Positions 1 through 5,251 of a stretch of DNA of 5,405 nt are shown in pieces. The stretch is from Gammaproteobacteria bacterium (GTDB lineage Bacteria; Pseudomonadota; Gammaproteobacteria; Pseudomonadales; Azotimanducaceae_A), in assembly GCA_028819775.1 (NCBI GenBank), contig JAPPKV010000245.1, forward strand, positions 1-5,405. Reading direction: 5' to 3'. How positions within the stretch are numbered: position 1 is the stretch's first letter; every line of letters begins with the position of its first letter. A program made the position numbers and the translations under genes. The notes under the pieces were generated by a model. It made no database searches. It saw only the letters and a list, made by a program, of their open reading frames with translations, and was not told the DNA's origin.

Positions 1-26
1 GGGCCAACCGCTAGGCAACCCGGCTC

Positions 27-34
27 GAGAGGGG
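27..34 (+). promoter_or_regulatory. Ribosome binding site of mraZ
   Basis: A purine run, GAGAGGGG, ends two bases before the mraZ ATG at 37; its GAGG core (29-32) leaves a short four-base spacer. The 36 bases before mraZ show neither a recognisable promoter nor the TGGG-type direct repeats that MraZ binds upstream of its own operon in E. coli, so the cluster promoter probably lies outside the window. Confidence 0.6.
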
Positions 35-36
35 CC

Positions 37-507
37 ATGTTTCGAGGGATATCGAAGGCAAGCCTGGACGACCGCGGACGCTTCGCCGTTCCGGCGCGGT
101 TTCGCGACTCGTTGAGGTCGAGTTCCGCCGGCAAGCTCGTGATCACGATAGACCGCCAGGAGAAATGCCTGCTGCTGTACCCCGACAGCGAGTGGGAAGC
201 CGTGGAGAAACGGCTCGAGCAACTGTCCAACCTGCGCCCGGCGGTGCGTCAACTGCAACGCATGCTCGTGGGCTTCGCCACCGATGTGGAACTGGACAAC
301 AACGGCCGGGTGTTGATCCCCCCGATCTTGCGCGACTACGCGGAAATCGACCGATCAGTGATGGTTATGGGCCAGCCGAACAAGCTCGAACTGTGGAGCG
401 AGGATGTCCTCAACGCCGAAATGCCCCAATGGCGGAGTCAGGGCAACGAGGCCTTCGAGAGTCTCAAAGAGCTGGGAGACGTTCAGCTAGCCGATATTCG
501 ACTGTAA
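37..507 (+). CDS. mraZ: MraZ, transcriptional regulator of the dcw cluster
   Basis: MraZ is a small DNA-binding protein with two AbrB/SpoVT-like swapped-hairpin domains that assembles into rings; in E. coli it represses its own division and cell wall operon. The 156 residues match the family length (about 150). The start MFRG is typical. The two domain signatures are visible: DDRGR at residues 11-15 followed by FAVPARFR, and DNNGR at 87-91 followed by VLIPPILR. Other family matches are CLLLYP (44-49), the Trp in SEWE (51-54), QRMLVG (74-79) and the GQPNKLELW block (112-120). The ATG at 37 has a purine-rich ribosome binding site. It is the first gene of the cluster, its standard place. Unlike the later junctions, it is separated from the next gene by a gap of 46 or 112 bases depending on the rsmH start. 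Function is known for the family; autoregulation here is inference. Confidence 0.97.
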   Translation: MFRGISKASLDDRGRFAVPARFRDSLRSSSAGKLVITIDRQEKCLLLYPDSEWEAVEKRLEQLSNLRPAVRQLQRMLVGFATDVELDNNGRVLIPPILRDYAEIDRSVMVMGQPNKLELWSEDVLNAEMPQWRSQGNEAFESLKELGDVQLADIRL

Positions 508-570
508 CGACCGTTCGATCGGGCGACCGACGGGAGCCGATCTGTCCGATCACGTGGAGGACGCGAACGC

Positions 571-580
571 GGAAAGGAGG
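571..580 (+). promoter_or_regulatory. Strong Shine-Dalgarno-like sequence ahead of rsmH
   Basis: GGAAAGGAGG contains a full AGGAGG (575-580), the best ribosome binding sequence in the window. It sits 10 bases before an ATG at 591 that is out of frame with rsmH, and 39 bases before the in-frame rsmH ATG at 620. No in-frame ATG, GTG or TTG lies at normal distance. It therefore serves either the small ORF at 591, or rsmH through RNA folding, or it indicates a base error nearby. Confidence 0.5.
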
Positions 581-590
581 CTTGTAGAGG

Positions 591-656
591 ATGGAGATCC
601 CCTTCCGGGATCCTGGCCCATGGATCGACACGGCGAAACGGCGCATGCGCCGGTGA
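591..656 (+). other. Possible 21-codon leader ORF overlapping the rsmH start
   Basis: An ATG at 591, well placed behind AGGAGG, opens a 21-codon frame (peptide begins MEIPFRDPGPW) that stops at TGA 654-656. The stop overlaps an ATG at 656-658 (TGATG) that is in frame with rsmH, a layout typical of termination-reinitiation. Reinitiation there would remove the conserved HAPVM at the RsmH N terminus, so it is doubtful as the main rsmH start. The peptide resembles nothing I know. It may be chance, a leader for coupling, or the true rsmH start displaced by a one-base error. Confidence 0.2.
592..615 (+). promoter_or_regulatory. Hairpin between the Shine-Dalgarno and the rsmH ATG
   Basis: GATCCC (596-601) and GGGATC (607-612) are perfect inverted repeats around a five-base loop. 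With A595 bulged, the stem can extend through G594-C613, G593-U614 and U592-G615. The fold would shorten the linear gap from AGGAGG (ending at 580) to the ATG at 620 from 39 to roughly 15-22 bases and would bury the competing ATG at 591. The pairing is seen in the sequence; the role is inference. Confidence 0.3.
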
Positions 657-1603
657 TGGTTGAGGAAATGGTGGAGGCGCTTGCCGTGGACCGCGACGGA
701 TCCTACGTGGACGCGACCTTCGGGCGCGGCGGTCACGCACGCCGGCTGCTAGCGGAACTATCGCCGCGAGGGCGGCTTCTGGCCATCGACCGTGATGCGG
801 ATGCCTATGACAGCGCCCGCCGTCTGGCCAGGTCGGATGTCCGGGTCCAAGCAAGGCATGGCAGATTCGGTTCGCTCGAGGACTATCTCGCCGGGGACGA
901 CCATGGCGGATTGGGCGCGCAGTCCGGCGTGATGTTCGACGTCGGCATGTCGTCTCCCCAGTTGGACGAACCCGGGCGGGGATTCGGCTTTTCGGCACCC
1001 GGGCCTCTCGACATGCGCATGGACCGGCGCGACCGGTTGACCGCCCAGGCTTGGCTGAACAACGCGCAGAGCGAGGATCTCGCCACGGTGATCCGTCGCT
1101 ACGGTGAGGAACGTCATGCTCGCCGGGTCGCCCGGGCGATCATCGCGGCTCGACCGCTCCAGACCACGACTGACCTTGCCGAAGTCGTGACGCGAGCCGT
1201 TCCCGGTAGGCGGTCGGCCACGTCGGCCTGTGCCCGCGTGTTCCAGGCAGTCCGCATCCACATCAACGACGAACTGGGCGAACTCGACCGCGGGCTCGAC
1301 GCTGGCTTCGACGCCTTGAAGGTGGGCGGTCGCCTGGCGGTACTTACCTTCCACGGTCTTGAGCACCGACTCGTGCGGCGCAGGCTCCGGCAGTGGGTCG
1401 AGGGACCCAAGCTACCCCGACGTTTGCCGGTTCGCCACGATCCGAAACCCTTGGCGCGCCGGCTCGATGTGGTCGGCAAGGGCCTGCGTCCCTCCGCGAC
1501 GGAGGTGGGCAGGAATCCCCGGGCCCGTAGTGCGCTTCTGCAAGCCGTCGAAAAGCTCGGACCCGCCGAGGGCAGCACGACGGTGGCACGGGCTGTCTCA
1601 TGA
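620..1603 (+). CDS. rsmH: RsmH, 16S rRNA (cytosine-1402 N4) methyltransferase
   Basis: RsmH (MraW) uses S-adenosylmethionine to methylate N4 of C1402 in the 16S rRNA decoding centre; it is cytoplasmic and a standard dcw member. From ATG 620 it has 327 residues, against 313 in E. coli. Family motifs are HAPVM (9-13), the SAM-binding DATFGRGGH (31-39), AIDRD (55-59), DVGMSSPQLD (107-116), GPLDMRMD (128-135), YGEER (161-165), FQAVRI (208-213) and NPRARSA (299-305). Two hallmarks differ: the HPATR block before FQA reads SACAR (202-206), and the usual FHSLED reads FHGLEH (244-249). ATG 620 puts the conserved HAPVM about nine residues from the start, as in relatives; a GTG at 554 would add 22 unconserved residues. 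Neither start has a good ribosome binding site at normal spacing. The stop overlaps the ftsL start in ATGA. Confidence 0.93.
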   Translation: MDRHGETAHAPVMVEEMVEALAVDRDGSYVDATFGRGGHARRLLAELSPRGRLLAIDRDADAYDSARRLARSDVRVQARHGRFGSLEDYLAGDDHGGLGAQSGVMFDVGMSSPQLDEPGRGFGFSAPGPLDMRMDRRDRLTAQAWLNNAQSEDLATVIRRYGEERHARRVARAIIAARPLQTTTDLAEVVTRAVPGRRSATSACARVFQAVRIHINDELGELDRGLDAGFDALKVGGRLAVLTFHGLEHRLVRRRLRQWVEGPKLPRRLPVRHDPKPLARRLDVVGKGLRPSATEVGRNPRARSALLQAVEKLGPAEGSTTVARAVS

Positions 1604-1881
1604 AACGACCGACGCGGAGCGGATTCTGGATGGTGCTCGGCATCGCCGCATGGGCAGGCATCGCCGTTGCGGGCATCGAGACGGCGCGCCAGTCCGGGGA
1701 AATGCGCGACCTGTTCCAACGCTTGTCCACGAACCAGGAGGTCCAGGACGGGCTACTGGCCGAGTACCGCCTGCTGCTGCTCGAGCAGGCGACGTTGGCC
1801 AGCTACCTCAACCTCGAGAGCGTCGCAACCGACGACCTCGACATGCGGTTCCCGGAACGGATTCGGCGGGTGGAACGATGA
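1600..1881 (+). CDS. ftsL: FtsL, cell division membrane protein
   Basis: FtsL is a bitopic inner-membrane divisome protein that forms the FtsQLB complex with FtsB and FtsQ and helps activate the FtsWI septal synthase. The 93-residue protein has a short basic N terminus (MKRPTR), one membrane segment at about residues 9-26, and a periplasmic helix rich in Leu and Glu (about 30-70) suited to a coiled coil. The C-terminal block LLLLEQATLASYLNLESVA (58-76), then LDMRFPE, matches the E. coli FtsL pattern of LLLEW..LAS...VE.IA...LGMR.P. It is shorter than E. coli FtsL (121 residues), mostly because of a shorter cytoplasmic tail. The ATG overlaps the rsmH stop by four bases with only a weak upstream ribosome binding site, which suggests translational coupling. 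Place in the cluster, between rsmH and ftsI, supports the call. Confidence 0.94.
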   Translation: MKRPTRSGFWMVLGIAAWAGIAVAGIETARQSGEMRDLFQRLSTNQEVQDGLLAEYRLLLLEQATLASYLNLESVATDDLDMRFPERIRRVER

Positions 1882-3743
1882 GTACGCGCCGATCCAATCG
1901 CGGCGGATCCACCAGGGGAACGAGCTTCACGCGGCGCGCCGCACGGCGGTTGGCGCTCGAGGGACCACGTCGCGTCGCGGGACCGAGTGGCGCGTTGCAC
2001 AAGGGCCGTACATCCCAAACACGCCATCCTCCCGAGGGTCGCCACGGTGCCGTCGTACTGCTGTTCCTGGCCGGATTCGTTTGCCTCTCGGGTCGAACAG
2101 GCTATCTCGCTGTCACCGAACGAGATTTCCTGAAGGAGCAGGGCGAGGCCCGCTCGGTCCGCGAGGTCACGATTCCTTCTCACCGCGGCATGATCTTCGA
2201 CCGCAACGGCGAGCCCTTGGCGGTGAGCGCACCCATGGGCTACGCGTGGGTGGACCCTCAGCAGACCAGGTTGTCGCCGGCGGACTTGCAGCGGCTCGCG
2301 AACGTCCTGGGCCTGACGCCCGAAGTCGTCGAACAGCGTTACCGTTCGGGGTCCAAGCGTTTCGCCTACCTGGCTCGCCGGTTGGCGCCGAACGTCGTCC
2401 GTCGTGTGACCGAGGCGCAGATCGAAGGCGTCCGGATCGGACGCGAATACCACCGTTTCTACCCAGCCGGGGAGACCACGGCGCACCTCGTCGGTCGAAC
2501 GAATATCGACGATGTCGGCCAGGAGGGGGTGGAGTTGGCCTTCGACAGCTACCTGGCCGGCGCGCCAGGCGCCAAGCGCGTGCTGCGAGATCGTAGCGGC
2601 GGCACCATAAAGGACCTGGACTACGTCAGGGATCTGGACTATCTGCGCGCGCCGAAGTTCGGCCGCGATGTGGAACTCGCTCTCGATCTGCGTCTGCAGT
2701 ACCTCGCCTACCGCGAGCTCAAGACAGCGGTTGAACGAAACCGTGCCACATCGGGTTCGCTGGTCATGCTCGATGCCGACAGCGGGGAGGTGCTTGCGCT
2801 GGCGAACCAGCCTTCCTTCAATCCCAACGCCTGGCACAGCCGCGGTGTGCACGGCGTGCGCAACCGGGCGATCGCGGATCTCTACGAACCCGGGTCCACC
2901 GTCAAGCCGTTGACGGTTCTCGCTGCCCTGGAAGCGGGTACGCACACGCCGGAAACCGAGATAGACACGCATCCCGGCTATCTGCGGATCGGGGGAAAGA
3001 CCATCGAGGATCCTTCCAACCGGGGGCGGATCACCGTGTCCACAGCGCTTGCCAAGTCGAGTCAGGTCGCCATTTCGAAGATGGCGCTCGCCATGTCGGA
3101 GCGTGCCGTGTTCGACGCATTCCAACGAGCGGGTTTCGGCGACTACACGGGTTGCGACCTGCCGGGGGAGGAGATCGGCCTGTTGTCCGCGGCCGATCTC
3201 GACAAGCCCATCGGACGGGCGACCCTGGCCTACGGCTACGGCGTGATGGTCACGCCAATGCAAATCGCCCGGGCCTACCTGATGCTTGCCAACGACGGTA
3301 TCAGAACGGACCTGACCATACTCCGCGACGACGTCCGGGTCCGCGCCAGCAGTCAGCCGGTATTCGCCCGCCGGGACGCCGAGGCGGTAGCCGAGATGAT
3401 GCGCGGCGTCCTTCTGCCGGGCGGCACCGCACCCCGGGCACGACCGGCGAGCTATACGGCTGCCGGCAAGACGGGCACGGCGCGGAAGGTGAATTTCGGC
3501 GCCTACGACGAACGGGCCCATGTGGCTTTTTTCGCGGGGTTCGCGCCCGCTGTCGAACCCCGGATTGTGCTCGTCGTGGTCATCAACGAGCCCCGGGGCG
3601 TTGGAATCGGCGGTGGGACCGTAGCCGCTCCGGTATTTGCCGCAGTGGTCGAGAGAGCCTTGCGGATACTGGGTGTTCCTCCCAACGTCGGCAGCTTGGC
3701 GGGCCCTGCTGCGGGCGCCCGGGCTACGGAGCGTCCCACATGA
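1878..3743 (+). CDS. ftsI: FtsI (PBP3), septal peptidoglycan transpeptidase
   Basis: FtsI is the class B penicillin-binding protein that cross-links septal peptidoglycan in the periplasm together with the glycosyltransferase FtsW. The protein has 621 residues (588 in E. coli). Order: an Arg-rich cytoplasmic tail (1-56, 14 Arg/Lys and only 2 Glu), a membrane segment at about 58-77, the dimerisation domain with RGMIFDRNGEPLAVS (103-117) and RFYPAGETTAHLVGRTN (193-209), then the transpeptidase domain. Active-site motifs are STVK (340-343, Ser340 nucleophile, in YEPGSTVKP), SSQ (394-396, in place of the usual SXN) and KTGT (531-534). The tail VVVINEPRG....GG..AAPVF (567-587) is typical. DLDYVR is followed directly by DLDYLR (246-257), an apparent short duplication. 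The ATG at 1878 overlaps the ftsL stop (ATGA); the open frame extends further upstream but only as a shadow of rsmH and ftsL. It ends in ATGA with murE. Confidence 0.97.
   Translation: MSTRRSNRGGSTRGTSFTRRAARRLALEGPRRVAGPSGALHKGRTSQTRHPPEGRHGAVVLLFLAGFVCLSGRTGYLAVTERDFLKEQGEARSVREVTIPSHRGMIFDRNGEPLAVSAPMGYAWVDPQQTRLSPADLQRLANVLGLTPEVVEQRYRSGSKRFAYLARRLAPNVVRRVTEAQIEGVRIGREYHRFYPAGETTAHLVGRTNIDDVGQEGVELAFDSYLAGAPGAKRVLRDRSGGTIKDLDYVRDLDYLRAPKFGRDVELALDLRLQYLAYRELKTAVERNRATSGSLVMLDADSGEVLALANQPSFNPNAWHSRGVHGVRNRAIADLYEPGSTVKPLTVLAALEAGTHTPETEIDTHPGYLRIGGKTIEDPSNRGRITVSTALAKSSQVAISKMALAMSERAVFDAFQRAGFGDYTGCDLPGEEIGLLSAADLDKPIGRATLAYGYGVMVTPMQIARAYLMLANDGIRTDLTILRDDVRVRASSQPVFARRDAEAVAEMMRGVLLPGGTAPRARPASYTAAGKTGTARKVNFGAYDERAHVAFFAGFAPAVEPRIVLVVVINEPRGVGIGGGTVAAPVFAAVVERALRILGVPPNVGSLAGPAAGARATERPT
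2613..2648 (+). repeat. Imperfect 18-base tandem repeat inside ftsI
   Basis: Two adjacent 18-base units (2613-2630 and 2631-2648) match at 12 of 18 positions and encode DLDYVR then DLDYLR. Compared from memory with relatives, where this linker before the transpeptidase domain reads about ..EDIESIREPRPG.., the protein has about six extra residues here, consistent with an old in-frame duplication. The repeat is visible; the duplication history is inference. Confidence 0.4.
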
Positions 3744-5251
3744 GACGTACCATGGACCTACGCCGCCTGCTGGACGACGGGGCAGCGCCCGCACTGGAGG
3801 TCTCGGGCATCGCCTCGGATTCGCGGCGTGTACGGCGCGGCGATCTCTACGTGGCACGCCGGGGCAACGCCTTCGACGGCCATGACTTCGTTGGGGATGC
3901 CGTTGACGCCGGTGCCGTCGCCGTTGTCTCCCAACGACGAGTGGATTCGCCGGTGCCGAACATCGTCGCCCCCGGCATCGTGCAGAACCTCGGGGCGCTC
4001 GGTGCGCGCTTCTATGACTCGCCAGGTGAAGCGGTCGAGATCGTCGCGGTCACGGGCACCAACGGAAAGACGACCGTGGCGTACAACATCGCCCGCATCC
4101 GGGGCACCGGCGAGACGGTGGGCTACATCGGGACCTTGGGGTGGGGCATGCCGCCCGAACTGGGGCCGGCGACGCTGACAACGGAAGATCCGCTGGTCCT
4201 GCAGGCGCGGCTGAGACAGCTCGTCGATCGCGGCGCCTCCCGCGTGGCCCTCGAAGCGAGTTCGCACGCGTTGGACCAGCGTCGTCTCGACCATGTGGAT
4301 GTCGACGTCGGGGTTTTCACGAACCTAAGCAGAGACCACCTCGACTACCACGGCACGATGGAACGTTACGCGGCAGCCAAGCGCAAGCTCTTCGAGCGTC
4401 GGCTTCGCACGGCGGTGGTCAACGTCGATGACGCGATCGGTGGCGCGATCGCTGCGGATGCTGCCGGTCGCCTGGACGTCCTCGGTGTGGGACGGTCCGC
4501 CGCCGTGCGCTGGGCGGACTTGAGCTTTGACCGGGGCGGCATCCACGGCACTTGGATCACGCCGTGGGGACGGCGTGCGTTCGATCTCGCCGCGTTTTTC
4601 GGCGAGTTCTCGGTGTACAACGCCGCCTGCGTGTTGGCGGCATGTTGCGCGCTCGGCGACTCGTTCGCCGAGGTGGTCGACGCCATGAAGGAACTGCCCG
4701 GCGTTCCCGGCCGGATGCAGGCGGTCGCAACGCGGCCGATGGTGTTCGTGGACTACGCCCACACCCCGGAGGGCCTCAACGCGGTGCTGGCCGCGGTCCG
4801 TTCGCATGCGCGAAGCGGACGTCTGATCACCGTGTTCGGCTGCGGTGGCGACCGCGACCAGGGCAAGCGTCCGCTGATGGCGCTTGCGGCGGAAACGGGC
4901 GCCGACGTCGTCGTGGCTACCACGGACAACCCGCGTTCCGAACTGCCGGCGCGGATTCTCGACGACGTGATGAACGGTTTCGACGATCCGGATGCGGTGC
5001 TGCGAATCTCGGATCGTCGCGAAGCCATCGGCGTGGCGCTCGATCAAGCCGACCCGTGCGACGTCGTTCTGATTGCGGGCAAGGGCCACGAGGACTACCA
5101 GGAGGTGGACGGCCGTCGACTCCCATGGAGCGATGCGGGAACCGTCGCCGAACTGCTTCAGCATCGCCTGACCGTGCCCTCGGGCGGTTCCGCTCGTTGC
5201 GATCGCCTTCAGCCTCTCGCGGCCTCGGCAGCCGGGGAGGATCGACCATGA
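3740..5251 (+). CDS. murE: MurE, UDP-MurNAc-L-Ala-D-Glu:meso-diaminopimelate ligase
   Basis: MurE is the cytoplasmic ATP-dependent ligase adding the third residue to the peptidoglycan stem peptide. It has 503 residues (E. coli 495). The N-terminal UDP-binding part has SDSRRVRRGDLYVA (26-39) and DGHDF (46-50). The central ATPase part has the P-loop TGTNGKTT (105-112), TTED (147-150), EASSH (172-176), NLSRDHLDYHG (195-205) and Lys214 in YAAAKRK, the probable carbamylated lysine. The C-terminal part has GRM (324-326), DYAHTPEGL (338-346), FGCGGDRDQGKRP (366-378), DNPR (396-399) and GKGHEDYQ (447-454). DNPR is the signature of diaminopimelate rather than lysine ligases. About 28 residues after the conserved end are Ala/Ser/Arg-rich and unconserved. 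ATG 3740 overlaps the ftsI stop (ATGA) and has GGAG at 3728-3731, eight bases upstream; ATG 3752 (Met5) is an alternative. mraY follows directly, with no murF. Confidence 0.97.
   Translation: MRRTMDLRRLLDDGAAPALEVSGIASDSRRVRRGDLYVARRGNAFDGHDFVGDAVDAGAVAVVSQRRVDSPVPNIVAPGIVQNLGALGARFYDSPGEAVEIVAVTGTNGKTTVAYNIARIRGTGETVGYIGTLGWGMPPELGPATLTTEDPLVLQARLRQLVDRGASRVALEASSHALDQRRLDHVDVDVGVFTNLSRDHLDYHGTMERYAAAKRKLFERRLRTAVVNVDDAIGGAIAADAAGRLDVLGVGRSAAVRWADLSFDRGGIHGTWITPWGRRAFDLAAFFGEFSVYNAACVLAACCALGDSFAEVVDAMKELPGVPGRMQAVATRPMVFVDYAHTPEGLNAVLAAVRSHARSGRLITVFGCGGDRDQGKRPLMALAAETGADVVVATTDNPRSELPARILDDVMNGFDDPDAVLRISDRREAIGVALDQADPCDVVLIAGKGHEDYQEVDGRRLPWSDAGTVAELLQHRLTVPSGGSARCDRLQPLAASAAGEDRP
5234..5240 (+). 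promoter_or_regulatory. Ribosome binding site of mraY
   Basis: GGGGAGG lies inside the end of murE, seven bases before the ATG at 5248 and ten before the second ATG at 5251. Together with the ATGA overlap it supports both coupled and independent initiation of mraY. Confidence 0.65.

Noticed and set aside
517..551. GATCGG / CCGATC inverted repeat after mraZ as a terminator
   Set aside because: The stem is only six bases with a 14-base loop, a second CCGATC copy (546-551) competes, and no T run follows. rsmH is expected to be cotranscribed with mraZ.
1359..1877. Upstream extension of the ftsI frame to 1359
   Set aside because: The added 173 codons overlap rsmH and all of ftsL and resemble nothing; FtsI begins naturally at ATG 1878 with a coupled ATGA overlap.
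3152..3739. Upstream extension of the murE frame into ftsI
   Set aside because: The extension is out of frame within the conserved ftsI transpeptidase domain; MurE similarity starts only after ATG 3740.
1803..3857. 684-codon open frame on the minus strand opposite ftsI
   Set aside because: It is the mirror of a strongly supported ftsI in GC-rich DNA, its protein has no recognisable motif, and it crosses the ftsL and murE boundaries. Long antisense frames are expected at this base composition.
3740..4000. MurE as a MurE/MurF chimera because of FDGHDF near the N terminus
   Set aside because: DGH-F is also found in MurE, and the P-loop TGTNGKTT, DNPR and GKGHEDYQ are all MurE features. No second ligase domain is present.
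4432..4452. Two CGCGATCG copies 12 bases apart, including a GCGATCGC palindrome, as a repeat element
   Set aside because: Only two short copies inside conserved-length murE coding sequence, easily explained by GATCG-containing codons in GC-rich DNA.
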